From assembly GCA_020725145.1 (NCBI GenBank), contig DYFO01000018.1, positions 1-39,658 on the forward strand: a stretch of DNA of 39,658 nt, written 5' to 3'. The translations under genes and the position numbers were made by a program. Shown here piece after piece: positions 1 to 8,386 of the stretch; positions within the stretch are counted from its first letter, which is position 1; the number at the start of each line of letters is the position of its first letter. The notes beneath the pieces are model-generated. The model had not been told where the DNA came from. It was given only the letters and a program-made list of their open reading frames with translations, and made no database searches. This stretch comes from Symbiobacterium thermophilum (lineage in GTDB: Bacteria > Bacillota > Sulfobacillia > UBA995).

Positions 1-46
1 TTGTCTGAGTGAGCCAATGTCCCTTCGGCTACATTTTAGCTGAGTG
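1..46. mobile_element. Probable insertion-sequence terminus (left edge)
   Basis: The first 35 bases match the reverse complement of the last 35 bases of the window at 29 positions. An 8-bp word, CTGAGTGA, occurs twice here (5-12 and 40-47), as in transposon ends with repeated transposase-binding sites (IS21-type ends look like this). No transposase is in the window. The likely reading is that the contig stops just inside an insertion sequence. The family assignment is a guess. Confidence 0.5.
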
Positions 47-105
47 ATCGCGGCGGCTTGACGCTGCCGGCGGCGGGTGGTATCTTGGGGACATAGCCCT
101 GCCCG

Positions 106-129
106 CCTGTCAGTAACCCTGTCAGTAAC
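106..129. repeat. Perfect 12-bp tandem repeat
   Basis: CCTGTCAGTAAC occurs twice back to back (106-117 and 118-129). It is not in a believable coding region. Short direct repeats like this can be integrase arm-binding sites or iterons. Its position about 120-150 bp from a tRNA/tmRNA-like 3' end makes the former worth considering, but that is inference. Confidence 0.6.
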
Positions 130-154
130 GGGCCGGGAAAAGGCGGGGATGACT

Positions 155-226
155 GGGGACGGCCAGGGAACGAAATGTGACCCACGCAGCCATTCAGGGA
201 CGGCGGGGGACGGCCGGGGACGGGCC
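155..226. repeat. Cluster of GGGGACGG repeats
   Basis: GGGGACGG occurs at 155, 206 and 216, with a near copy (GGGACGG) at 197. Together with the tandem repeat just upstream it makes 50-250 a low-complexity, GC-rich non-coding stretch. No gene is supported in 1-365: open frames there lack family resemblance and lie in the leuS leader. Confidence 0.5.
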
Positions 227-249
227 GAAAGTAAACGGCATTCAAGAGG

Positions 250-279
250 CCAGGAGTTCGACTCCCCTCGGCTCCACCA
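250..279 (+). other. tRNA/tmRNA 3'-end fragment (T-arm, acceptor strand and CCA)
   Basis: The segment has a T-loop TTCGACT flanked by a five-base stem (AGGAG/CCCCT, one A-C mismatch). It is followed by an acceptor-like CGGCTCC, a discriminator A and an encoded CCA. This is the signature 3' end of a tmRNA or tRNA gene. No matching 5' half (GGAGCCG or GGGGCCG) exists at tRNA distance upstream, so it is only a fragment. Integrative elements using tyrosine integrases leave such 3' ends at their junctions, so it may be an attachment-site remnant. It sits 20 bases before the leuS T-box. Confidence 0.55.
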
Positions 280-298
280 GATTGACCTGACTGCCAAG

Positions 299-346
299 CC
301 GGGTGGTACCGCGGGAATCTCCCGTCCCAGGTGGACGGGCTTTTTG
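299..346 (+). promoter_or_regulatory. 3' half of a T-box leader (T-box sequence plus intrinsic terminator) of leuS
   Basis: The conserved T-box core GGGTGGTACCGCG lies at 301-313. A terminator hairpin follows: stem 321-327 (CCCGTCC) pairs with 333-339 (GGACGGG), then a CTTTTTG tract. In T-box leaders uncharged tRNA, here presumably tRNA-Leu, stabilises an antiterminator formed by the T-box core and so lets the synthetase gene be transcribed. The upstream Stem I with its specifier codon normally occupies 100-200 bases. I could not recognise it, and a tRNA-like 3' end occupies 250-279. The leader may therefore be truncated. Confidence 0.8.
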
Positions 347-365
347 TTACCCGGCAGAGGAGGAG

Positions 366-2852
366 ATGGACTTGGAGGAGCGCTACGATTTCGCGCGCAC
401 CGAGCCGCAATGGCAGCGCCGGTGGGAAGCGGAGCGGCTGTACGAGGTGGAAGAGGATCGCGATCGCCCCAAGTTCTACCTCCTGGAGATGTTTCCTTAC
501 CCGTCGGGGGCCCTGCACATGGGACATGTACGCAACTACATCATCGGCGACGTGCTGGCGCGCTACCGCCGCATGACGGGCCATAACGTGCTGCACCCCA
601 TGGGGTACGACGCCTTCGGCCTGCCGGCGGAGAACGCGGCCATCCTCCGGGGGGTGCACCCCGCCGACTGGACCTACGACATCATCCGCACCATCCGCCG
701 GCAGCTCAAGATGCTGGGCATCAGCTACGACTGGCGCCGCGAGGTTGCCAGCTGCCACCCGGGCTACTACCGCTGGACACAGTGGATGTTCCTGCTGCTG
801 CACCGACGGGGACTGGCCTACCGGAAGCTTGCGCCGGTGAACTGGTGCCCGCAGTGCTCAACGGTGCTGGCTAACGAGCAGGTGGAGGACGGATGCTGCT
901 GGCGTTGCCACAGCGTGGTTGGCAAGCGTGAGCTGGAGCAGTGGTTTTTCCGCATCACCGCCTACGCCGACCGTCTGCTCGAGGACCTTGACCTGCTCGA
1001 GGGGTGGCCGGAACGCGTTCGTACCATGCAGCGCAACTGGATCGGGCGCAGCGAGGGGGTGGAGATCCGCTTTCCCGTCGTTGGGCTGGACGCGGCGCTT
1101 ACCGTCTTCACCACCCGCCAGGACACCGTCTTCGGCGTCACCTTCATGGCGCTGGCTCCGGAGCACCCCCTGCTGCCACGACTACTGGAAGGTAACGGCC
1201 GGGCGGCCGAGATACGCGAATACATCGAGAAGGCCCGGAAAATGACGGAGATCGACCGTGCGTCCACCGCCCGCGAGAAGACCGGGGTGTTCACCGGGCA
1301 TTACTGCACCAACCCGCTGTCGGGGGAGAAGATCCCGATCTGGGTCGCAGACTACGTGCTCATGGAGTACGGCTCCGGAGCGGTGATGGGCGTCCCCGCC
1401 CATGACCAACGCGACTTCGAGTTCGTCCGGACCCACCGCCTGCCCCTGAGGGTCGTGGTGCAGCCGCAGGACGGGCCCGAACTGGACCCGGCCACCATGG
1501 TGGAGGCCAGTCCGGCTTACGGGCGCATGGTCAACTCCGGGCAGTTCGACGGCCTGTGCGGCGAGGACGCGCTCAGACGGGTGGCCGACTACATCGAGGA
1601 ACACGGGCTGGGGCGGCGGGCCGTGCACTACCGCCTGCGCGACTGGCTGATCTCGCGCCAGCGGTACTGGGGAGCTCCCATCCCCGTGATCTACTGCTCC
1701 GGCTGCGGCGTGGTTCCGGTACCCGAGAACGCACTGCCCGTGCTTTTGCCGCCGGAGGTTGATTTCCAGCCCAAGGGGATGTCTCCCCTGGCTGCGTGCC
1801 CCGAATTCGTCGCCGCTTACTGCCCGAGCTGCGGGGGGCAGGCGCGGCGGGAAACCGACACCATGGACACCTTCGTGTGCTCTTCCTGGTACTTCTTGCG
1901 CTACCTGTCACCCCGGTACGAGGGCGGGCCGTTCCGTACGGAGGCCGCGGCCTACTGGTTCCCCGTCGACCAGTACGTGGGCGGCATCGAGCACGCGGTA
2001 CTGCACCTTCTGTACGCGCGGTTCTTCACCAAGGTGCTCTACGACGAGGGGATGGTACCACACCCCGAGCCGTTCCGGCGCCTGCTGACGCAGGGGATGG
2101 TGCTGAAGGACGGTTCGGCGATGTCGAAGTCGCGGGGCAACGTGGTTTCGCCGGACGACATGGTTAGAAGGTACGGGGCGGACGCCACACGGCTGACCAC
2201 GCTGTTCGCGGCGCCGCCGGAAAAGGACTTCGAATGGACCGACCAGGGTATCGAGGGCGCCGCCCGCTTCGTAGCACGGGTGTGGAGGCTGGTGAGGGCC
2301 TGGAAGACGATCCCCGGCGGGCCGCCACGGCCCCCGGCCGAAGCCGAGCGCGATCTCAGGCGCGCGCTTCACGCGTCCCTGCGCCGCATCACCTGCGACC
2401 TCGAAGAGCGACAGCAGATGAACACCGCGCTCGCGGCGGCCATGGAGATGGTCAACGCCGCCTACGCCTACCGGGAAAGGGTGCAGCCCCAAGACCATGA
2501 CCCGGCGGTGGTGGCGGAGTTCCTGGACATCCTGGTGCGGGTGATCGCCCCGTTCCTGCCGCACCTGGCGGAGGAGCTGTGGCGGACGGAACTCGGCCGG
2601 ACCGGCAGCGTCCACTGCCAGCCCTGGCCCGCCTGGGACCGCGGCGCCCTGGAGGCAGATGAAGTCACGCTGGTCGTTCAGGTCAACGGGAGGGTCCGTG
2701 ACCGGCTCACGCTTCCCGCCGACGTCACCGACGGGGAAAGCATCCGCCTTCGGGCACTGGAACTGGACCGGGTGAAGCAGGCGGTGGGCGGACGCCGGGT
2801 GGCCCGCGTGGTGGTGGTGCCGGGCAGGCTGGTCAACGTGGTGGTTGAGTGA
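366..2852 (+). CDS. leuS: Leucyl-tRNA synthetase
   Basis: Charges tRNA-Leu with leucine in the cytoplasm. The protein is 828 residues, normal for bacterial LeuRS. The class I signature HMGH is at residues 51-54 after YPSG. A Zn-type cysteine cluster (CPQC...CCWRC) follows, then the CP1 editing domain with TTRQDT and GSGAVMGVPAHDQRD, and a second CxxC pair (YCSGC, YCPSC). The KMSKS loop is AMSKS near residue 586, so its first Lys is Ala. The C-terminal anticodon-binding and tail domains end at VVVE. The ATG at 366 is chosen because AGAGGAGG lies just upstream and the longer frame would start inside the T-box. The gene ends 20 bp inside the convergent hydrolase gene. Confidence 0.97.
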   Translation: MDLEERYDFARTEPQWQRRWEAERLYEVEEDRDRPKFYLLEMFPYPSGALHMGHVRNYIIGDVLARYRRMTGHNVLHPMGYDAFGLPAENAAILRGVHPADWTYDIIRTIRRQLKMLGISYDWRREVASCHPGYYRWTQWMFLLLHRRGLAYRKLAPVNWCPQCSTVLANEQVEDGCCWRCHSVVGKRELEQWFFRITAYADRLLEDLDLLEGWPERVRTMQRNWIGRSEGVEIRFPVVGLDAALTVFTTRQDTVFGVTFMALAPEHPLLPRLLEGNGRAAEIREYIEKARKMTEIDRASTAREKTGVFTGHYCTNPLSGEKIPIWVADYVLMEYGSGAVMGVPAHDQRDFEFVRTHRLPLRVVVQPQDGPELDPATMVEASPAYGRMVNSGQFDGLCGEDALRRVADYIEEHGLGRRAVHYRLRDWLISRQRYWGAPIPVIYCSGCGVVPVPENALPVLLPPEVDFQPKGMSPLAACPEFVAAYCPSCGGQARRETDTMDTFVCSSWYFLRYLSPRYEGGPFRTEAAAYWFPVDQYVGGIEHAVLHLLYARFFTKVLYDEGMVPHPEPFRRLLTQGMVLKDGSAMSKSRGNVVSPDDMVRRYGADATRLTTLFAAPPEKDFEWTDQGIEGAARFVARVWRLVRAWKTIPGGPPRPPAEAERDLRRALHASLRRITCDLEERQQMNTALAAAMEMVNAAYAYRERVQPQDHDPAVVAEFLDILVRVIAPFLPHLAEELWRTELGRTGSVHCQPWPAWDRGALEADEVTLVVQVNGRVRDRLTLPADVTDGESIRLRALELDRVKQAVGGRRVARVVVVPGRLVNVVVE

Positions 2853-3678
2853 GCGCCGTCCGCCCCAGGAAGTCAAGGAGCAGGCGGTTGAATGCCGGCG
2901 GGTGGGTCTCCTGAGGAAGGTGCCCCGCCCCGGCGACGGTGGCGACCGGGACAGCGCCCAGGGTGGCCGCCAGCCGCCGGCCGTGCCCGGGAGGGACCAC
3001 CACGTCGCGTTCACCGACTATCACCAGCGTCGGGTGACCGCCCGCTGGGGGAAGGGGTTCGGGGGCGAGCCGACTCATCGCCACCAGGACCTCGAGGGTT
3101 CCCGGCCTTGCTAGCGGCGCAAGATAACCTCGCAGCACCTCCGGGGTGACGTGCTCGGATCCACCGGCGGCCCGGGCGAGCAGCCACGGGGCCAGCGGCC
3201 GGGCGGCCGACATCGCGAGGCGCAGGACAAGGGGATACCACCGGCCGCGGGTTATCCAGACGGGCAGCCGCCGGTGCCGGCCGACGGCCGGCGCCACCAG
3301 CACCAGCGAGGTGGCGGCGGCCGGACGGCAGGAGGCCAGCCACCGGACCACCAGCGCGCCCAGCGAGTGTCCCACCAGGTGGGCGGGGGTCGCCCCCAGC
3401 TTCTCGAGCAGGGCGGCCAGCAGGGCGGCCTGGGCGGACGGCCGGTAGTCGCCGTGCGGCGGCCGGTCGCTGAGCCCGAAGCCGAGAAGGTCGGGGGCAA
3501 GCACCCGGTAACCGGCGCCGGCCAGCGGCCCCAGTGTGTGCCGCCAACTGAAGGAAGAACCGCCAAACCCGTGAACCAGGACAACCGGTTCGCCTCGGCC
3601 GGTCTCGCGGCAGTGCAGGCGGTCGGCGCCGATGCTCACGAAACGGCCGGCATCCTGAGCGTCGTGCAGCCGCATGGT
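2833..3678 (-). CDS. Alpha/beta hydrolase
   Basis: This is a serine hydrolase of the alpha/beta fold; the substrate is unknown. Visible motifs are VLVHGFGG (oxyanion region), a nucleophile elbow GHSLGA and, near the C-terminus, GERDVVVP (acid) and AGAGHLPQ (catalytic His). The start is taken at the internal ATG giving 281 residues, with GGAGGGG about 12 bases upstream. A longer GTG-start form (to 3774) adds a low-complexity tail and lacks a ribosome site. It converges with leuS, overlapping by 20 bp, and diverges from comEA. It interrupts an otherwise familiar Firmicutes neighbourhood, so it may be a local insertion. Esterase, haloalkane dehalogenase-like or peroxidase-like activity cannot be told apart here. 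Confidence 0.88.
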   Translation of the reverse strand, partial: TMRLHDAQDAGRFVSIGADRLHCRETGRGEPVVLVHGFGGSSFSWRHTLGPLAGAGYRVLAPDLLGFGLSDRPPHGDYRPSAQAALLAALLEKLGATPAHLVGHSLGALVVRWLASCRPAAATSLVLVAPAVGRHRRLPVWITRGRWYPLVLRLAMSAARPLAPWLLARAAGGSEHVTPEVLRGYLAPLARPGTLEVLVAMSRLAPEPLPPAGGHPTLVIVGERDVVVPPGHGRRLAATLGAVPVATVAGAGHLPQETHPPAFNRLLLDFLGRTALTQPPR

Positions 3679-3800
3679 GTTGCCGTTCCCCTCCGACCCT
3701 GCCGGTGTCGACGCCGGTGAGAAGTTGTCGCACACCCGGCGGCGGGCACCGGAGGAATAGCCTTCCCCCGGCACCGAAGAACTGAAGCGAGGTGCCGGGG

Positions 3801-4421
3801 ATGCGTTCGAGTCCGCAGGAACGGTTCGCCGTCTGGATCCTCATCGTCCTGCTGCTGCTGGGATGTGGGGCCTGGTGGTGGCGGCAGGAGCGCGTTTCGC
3901 TCGCGTCGGCGCATGGGCATCAGGGCAACGGGCGCCTGCTTTCCGAACCCACGGAGGACGCCGCGCCTCCGGCCCCGCGCCTTTTGCGTGTTCATGTGGC
4001 AGGCGCGGTCCTCGCCCCCGGTGTGTACGAACTGCCCGAGGGTTCAAGGGTGCTCGACGCGCTGCAGGCGGCCGGTGGGCCGGGTCCCGACGCCTCGCCG
4101 CATGCGCTGAACCTGGCCGCCCGACTGGTGGACGGCGAAAGGATATGGGTGCCCACGGCCCGTGAACTGGCGGTGCCGGCAGCGGTCGGCTCCGGCGCGC
4201 CGACCCGGGCCGGGCCCACCGCCACTTCACCGGTGAACATCAACACCGCGGGATCTGCCGAGCTGCAGTCCTTGCCCGGCATCGGCCCCGTCCTGGCAGA
4301 GCGGATCATCCAGTACCGGAGGCAGCACGGTCCCTTCACCGCGGTGGAAGAGCTCAAGAACGTTTCCGGCATCGGCGAAAAGCGTTTCAACGATCTAAAG
4401 CACCTGGTCACCGTGCACTGA
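3801..4421 (+). CDS. comEA: ComEA competence DNA-binding protein
   Basis: Membrane-anchored receptor that binds incoming double-stranded DNA during natural transformation and hands it to the ComEC channel. About 206 residues: an N-terminal membrane anchor (residues ~10-25), a linker, an SLBB domain (LRVHVAGAVLAPGVYELPEGSR) and a C-terminal helix-hairpin-helix pair introduced by VNINTAG, with LPGIGPVLAERI and VSGIGEKRF as the two HhH motifs. The ATG at 3801 is preferred over the GTG at 3792 because GAGGTG sits six bases upstream. comEC is 24 kb away, unlike the usual adjacent arrangement. It ends 6 bp from the convergent permease. Confidence 0.93.
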   Translation: MRSSPQERFAVWILIVLLLLGCGAWWWRQERVSLASAHGHQGNGRLLSEPTEDAAPPAPRLLRVHVAGAVLAPGVYELPEGSRVLDALQAAGGPGPDASPHALNLAARLVDGERIWVPTARELAVPAAVGSGAPTRAGPTATSPVNINTAGSAELQSLPGIGPVLAERIIQYRRQHGPFTAVEELKNVSGIGEKRFNDLKHLVTVH

Positions 4422-4427
4422 AGCGGC

Positions 4428-6200
4428 TCAGAACGGCCAGAGACGGGGAATCAACCCGAGGGCCAGCGCCATCACCGACACGGTAACGGGAAGCCCGGCT
4501 CGGACGAAATCAAGGTAGCGGTAGCCGGCTGCCCCGTAGACCAGGAGATTGGACTGGTGACTGACGGGCGTCAGGAACGCAGAAGAGGCCGCCACGGCCA
4601 CACCCATCAAAAGCGGGTGTGGCGAGATGCCGAGCATGGACGACACGGCGATGGCCACCGGAGCCATGACCACCGCGGTGGCCGCGTTGGACATCGCTTG
4701 CGTCAGCAGGGCGGTGGCTCCGAACACGATCGCGAGGGCGGCCAGCGGACTGCTTCCCCCGGCGGCCCGCAGCACCACGCCGGCCATCGTGGTGGCCGCC
4801 CCCGTCTTCTGCATGGCGATACCCAGCGGCAGCAGTGCGCCGAGCAGGACGACCACGGGCCAGTCGACCATCTCGCGGGCATCCTCCGGTCGCACGCACC
4901 CCAAGACCATCATGAGCAGCGCTCCCAGTGAAGCGGAGACGGCGATCGGCGCGATGCCCAACCCGGCGAGGGCAACCGTCAGCCCCAAAACCGCCAGGGC
5001 TTGGGGCGCGTGGCCGGGGCGCAGACGGGCGGGTTCCTTGACCGGCTGCAGGAGCAGGAAATCACGGTCCTGGGCGAGCGCACGGATGGCCGCCGTCGGC
5101 CCGTAGACCAGGAGCGTATCGCCCAGCCGCAGCCGCACGCGGGCCAGGCGTGTCCGCTGGCGGTGGGAGCTGCGGCGGATACCGAGCACCGTGAGGTCGT
5201 AGCGGCGTCGGAAGTCGAGCTCACGCAGGGTGTGCCCGAGCAGTCGGGAACCGGGAGCCGGCACCGCTTCGGCCATCTGCAGCAGGCTTTCCGGCAGCGA
5301 TTGCGGGTCGGCCCCCGGGGCCAGCTCGACTCCCCCGGCAGCCTTCAGCCGCAGGAGGTCGTCGCGGCTGCCCTCGACCAGCAGACGATCGCCGGGTTCG
5401 ATCAAGAGGTCTCCCGCCGCCTCCAGGAGCTGCGCCCCCCGGTACACTCCCAGCACCGTGAGGTCGAATTCGGCCCCCAGGCGGCTCTGGGCGAGCGTCC
5501 GTCCCGCCAGCCTTGACCCACGAAGCACGATGACCTCCGACAGGTAGGCACCGAGCTCCCAGACATCGGCCAGGTCGTCTCTGGCCGGGTCGGGCAACTC
5601 GGGCAGAAGGCGCCTTCCCGTCAGCGCCATGACCGCGGCTCCCGCCAGCAGAAAGGCCAGGCCGGTGGGGGTGAAGTCGAACAAGCGGAAGGGCGCGTAC
5701 CCATGCTGGGCAAGCACCGAGGTGACGATGATGTTGGGTGGGGTTCCCACCAGGGTGATCAGCCCCCCCAGCAGCGACCCGAAGGAGACGGGGATGAGTA
5801 GCCGCGAGGCGACCAGACGGGCGCGGCGGGCCACTCCCAGCACCGCCGGTACCATGATGGCGGTGGCGCCGATGTTGTTGATGAACGTGGAGATGAGACC
5901 GGTCGCCAACACCACCAGGCCCACCAGGCGACGCTCATCGCGGCCGGCCAGCAGGAGCAACCCGCGCGCCAGGCGACCGGCAACCCCCGTCTGCACCAGC
6001 CCGCCGCCGACCACGAACATGGCCACCACCGTCACCACGGCGGGATCGCCGAATCCCGAGAATGCCTCCGCCGGTGTGAGCAGACCCGTGCCCACGAGGG
6101 CAAGCATGACCCCGACGGCCACCACCTCGGGTCGGGTCACCTCAAGGGCGAAGCAGACCGTGCTCGCCGCCAGTATCGCCAGCACCAGGTAGACCTGCAA
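4428..6200 (-). CDS. SLC13/DASS-type anion permease with two TrkA-C (RCK_C) domains
   Basis: Inner-membrane carrier, predicted to move an anion such as sulfate, phosphate or a dicarboxylate. 590 residues in three blocks: N-terminal membrane half with FINNIGATAIMVP and the family motif GTPPN, a central cytosolic pair of TrkA-C/RCK_C domains (around residues 205-370), and a C-terminal membrane half with the matching motif MSNAATAVVMAP and TPVSHQSN. The TTG start is supported by GGAGG seven bases upstream. It lies 55 bp downstream of the DUF401 gene, so the two probably form an operon. Substrate is not deducible from sequence. Confidence 0.92.
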   Translation of the reverse strand: MQVYLVLAILAASTVCFALEVTRPEVVAVGVMLALVGTGLLTPAEAFSGFGDPAVVTVVAMFVVGGGLVQTGVAGRLARGLLLLAGRDERRLVGLVVLATGLISTFINNIGATAIMVPAVLGVARRARLVASRLLIPVSFGSLLGGLITLVGTPPNIIVTSVLAQHGYAPFRLFDFTPTGLAFLLAGAAVMALTGRRLLPELPDPARDDLADVWELGAYLSEVIVLRGSRLAGRTLAQSRLGAEFDLTVLGVYRGAQLLEAAGDLLIEPGDRLLVEGSRDDLLRLKAAGGVELAPGADPQSLPESLLQMAEAVPAPGSRLLGHTLRELDFRRRYDLTVLGIRRSSHRQRTRLARVRLRLGDTLLVYGPTAAIRALAQDRDFLLLQPVKEPARLRPGHAPQALAVLGLTVALAGLGIAPIAVSASLGALLMMVLGCVRPEDAREMVDWPVVVLLGALLPLGIAMQKTGAATTMAGVVLRAAGGSSPLAALAIVFGATALLTQAMSNAATAVVMAPVAIAVSSMLGISPHPLLMGVAVAASSAFLTPVSHQSNLLVYGAAGYRYLDFVRAGLPVTVSVMALALGLIPRLWPF

Positions 6201-6255
6201 CGGTTCGCCTCCGCACCCTCCGGTTCGCCACCGGTCCTTGCCTGCCCTGCTCGGG

Positions 6256-7515
6256 TCAGCGAAGGTACAGCCATACCAGAGTCCAGACTGCCACCAGCAG
6301 GGTTCCCATGGGCACGAGGTATTCGCGGTAGAGGGGCCCGAGTTTGACCCGGAAGTACTGCATGGTCAGGATCTGGCAAAGGTGCAGCGGCGAGATGATG
6401 TAGGTGAAGTAGCCTGCGGTGAACATCAGGACGGCCAGCGCGGGTTGCGCCCGGGCGGCCACCAGCGGAAGGATGAGTGGAAAGGTCACCCCGATGGCCG
6501 TGGTGTGGGAAGCGCTGGTGAAGCCGATCACCGCCGGCAGCAGGAAGGCCAGCACCAGAAGCGGCAGGCCGCCGTCCACAAGGCTTCTGACGAGCTCGCC
6601 GATCACCTCCGCCTCGGCGATGACCGTGCGGAAGGCGATGATCGCCGGCATGGCGAGCACCATCCCGTAGTCGATGCCGCGCCCGAGCAGTCCCAGGGAG
6701 AATCTGGGGTGACGGCGTCCCAGGTAGAGGGCAAGTCCCACCCCGAACACGAGCGAGACGGGCAACGGAAGCCCGCCGAGCAGGGAAAGCCCCAGGCTGA
6801 GCAGGATCGGGGATCCGGTGACCAGGAGGGTTCGCCCAAGCTCGCAACGTCCGCCGTGCGCCGACGCCGGAGGCAGATCGGTGAGCCGGTGCAGGTAGGT
6901 CAGGTAGCCGCTGACCAGCACGACCAGGGTGAGTGGCAGCATGCTGTGGCCCAGCCGGTATACGCTCAGGCCGGCCAGGCGCGCGGCCAGGATCAGACTC
7001 GGCATGAAGGGGAAGACGAAGAACCAGGCGTGCCGGAACACGATGTTGATGGCCGCCTTGGAAGTGGCCGAAAGCCCAAGCCCGCTGCCCAGGTTGTCGA
7101 CGAGCGGGGCAGAGATGATGGCCGCCCCGGGCACGGGCAGGAGTCCGATCACGCTGGGTACGGCGACCAGCGAAAGACGGGTGCTCCGAAGCAGGCCGGT
7201 CAGGGCGGCGATCATCGCTTCCAGCAGACCGAACTCCTGCAGCAGGCGGTTCAGAAGGGTGATCAAGGCCATCAGCAGGGCGAGCTCAACCGCATCGGGC
7301 GAAACCATGGCCGAGCCCAGCAGACGAAGCGTGCCCCCAAGGCCCAGACCGAGGGACATGCCGACGATGCCGGCCCCCGCCAGCACTGCCGGGCCCAGCG
7401 GCACCATGCGACCGACCAGTACGACTACCACGGCGAAGGCACAGACGATCCCCAGCCACTCGGGCAAATCAGGCGTACCCCCAAACGGGCCGGTAACGGC
7501 GCAGCCCCAGGTCAT
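6256..7515 (-). CDS. DUF401-family integral membrane protein (probable transporter)
   Basis: 419 residues, almost entirely hydrophobic with around ten membrane segments. Segments such as INIVFRHAWFFVFPF, the SAPLVDNLG stretch and the C-terminal half with GFTSASHTTAIGVTFPLILP resemble the DUF401 group within the ion-transporter superfamily. The substrate of these proteins is not established. It is the first gene of a leftward pair with the SLC13-like permease and diverges from the GntR regulator across a palindrome-rich spacer, so GntR may control it. The ATG at 7515 has no clear ribosome site. A start some 15 residues further in (TTG after GGGGGT) is possible. Confidence 0.8.
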   Translation of the reverse strand: MTWGCAVTGPFGGTPDLPEWLGIVCAFAVVVVLVGRMVPLGPAVLAGAGIVGMSLGLGLGGTLRLLGSAMVSPDAVELALLMALITLLNRLLQEFGLLEAMIAALTGLLRSTRLSLVAVPSVIGLLPVPGAAIISAPLVDNLGSGLGLSATSKAAINIVFRHAWFFVFPFMPSLILAARLAGLSVYRLGHSMLPLTLVVLVSGYLTYLHRLTDLPPASAHGGRCELGRTLLVTGSPILLSLGLSLLGGLPLPVSLVFGVGLALYLGRRHPRFSLGLLGRGIDYGMVLAMPAIIAFRTVIAEAEVIGELVRSLVDGGLPLLVLAFLLPAVIGFTSASHTTAIGVTFPLILPLVAARAQPALAVLMFTAGYFTYIISPLHLCQILTMQYFRVKLGPLYREYLVPMGTLLVAVWTLVWLYLR

Positions 7516-7595
7516 TACCGCATCGGGGAGCCGAATTCCTCCCCTGACCGGCGGCCTGAGGTTCGGGCGAAAATTCTATCTTCCCCGGCAGGGAT

Positions 7596-7648
7596 TTGGC
7601 GCCGAAGGTCTAATCCGTATATTAGGCTATACAATATAGTCTACGCAA
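7596..7648. promoter_or_regulatory. Divergent promoter/operator region with nested palindromes
   Basis: Rightward promoter: TTGGCG (7596-7601), 16-bp spacer, TATATT (7618-7623). A possible leftward promoter has -35 TTGCGT (7648-7643) and a -10-like TAATAT about 18 bp on. Between them lie overlapping inverted repeats: CTAAT-N6-ATTAG (7610-7625), GTATA-N6-TATAC (7617-7632) and CTATA-CAA-TATAG (7627-7639). The AT-rich patch stands out in GC-rich surroundings. It is the natural candidate for the binding site of the adjacent GntR protein, covering both promoters. Confidence 0.6.
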
Positions 7649-7687
7649 GCACGGCCCGTTTGAACAGGAGAGGAGGGACGGGGAGCT

Positions 7688-8386
7688 TTGAGCGGTGGGT
7701 CAGGCCCCTACCTCACCAAGACGCAGTGGGTGTACGAGGAACTGAAGCGGCGGATCGTCGACGGGAGGCTCAGGCCCGGCGAGCCCCTGGTGACCACCCA
7801 CATCGCCCGCGAGTTCGGGGTAAGCCACATCCCCGTTCGCGAGGCCATCAACCGTCTTCGATCGGAACAACTGGTCTGGTCCAATCCTCACAGCCACGCG
7901 GTGGTGTCCAGCCTGAGCAAGAAGGATCTCATTGACGTATACGAGATCCGCATCGCGCTGGAGTCTCTCGCCGTCCGGCTGGCGGCGGAGCGGATGAGCG
8001 CCGAGGTGCTCCAGAGGCTGGGCCGCTTGGTGGACGAGATGGAGCGGGCGGCGGAAGCCGATGACAAGGACCGCTACAATGAGCTCAACCGGGAGTTCCA
8101 TCTGGTGATGTACTCGGCATGCCAGAACCCACGGCTGCAAGAGCTCATCACCGATTTCGGCCGCAACATGGACCGCTTCGGGCCCTTCTCCCTGGCCACC
8201 AAGCGCAGCGTGAAGGAGTCGCTGAGGGAACACCGGGCGCTGCTGGAGGCCTTGCGCCGGCGTGACGGCATTCGGGCAGAGCGGCTGATGGCCATGCACA
8301 AACGCGGCTCGGCCCGAGCTCTTCTCGAGGAGCTGGGTGAGGCGGAGGGAACTCCCGGTGCCGGGGAAGGTGCCGAAGGGCCATGA
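7688..8386 (+). CDS. GntR-family transcriptional regulator (FadR/FCD subfamily)
   Basis: Ligand-responsive repressor or activator of the downstream catabolic genes (inferred). 232 residues. The N-terminal winged helix has the GntR pattern YEELKRRIVDGRLRPGEPL then REFGVSHIPVREAINRL. The C-terminal all-helical FCD domain starts near residue 80 (DVYEIRIALESLAVRLAAER) and has the metal/ligand-site residues NREFH and EHRALLEALRRRD. FCD domains typically bind small carboxylates, often with a metal. The TTG start follows a strong GGAGAGGAGGG/GGGGAG stretch. It overlaps the next gene by an ATGA junction, so the two are translationally coupled, and it is the first gene of the train. Confidence 0.94.
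   Translation: MSGGSGPYLTKTQWVYEELKRRIVDGRLRPGEPLVTTHIAREFGVSHIPVREAINRLRSEQLVWSNPHSHAVVSSLSKKDLIDVYEIRIALESLAVRLAAERMSAEVLQRLGRLVDEMERAAEADDKDRYNELNREFHLVMYSACQNPRLQELITDFGRNMDRFGPFSLATKRSVKESLREHRALLEALRRRDGIRAERLMAMHKRGSARALLEELGEAEGTPGAGEGAEGP

Noticed and set aside
180-279. Intact tRNA gene ending at 279
   Set aside because: The T-arm and CCA are clear, but no pairing acceptor 5' strand, D-arm or anticodon arm was found at the right distance.
303-365. Longer leuS start upstream of 366
   Set aside because: It would translate the T-box terminator, and the AGAGGAGG site clearly serves the ATG at 366.
1908-3014. Long reverse-strand open frame inside leuS, and similar long frames elsewhere on the antisense strands
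   Set aside because: High GC content keeps many antisense frames open. Their products show no domains and low-complexity composition.
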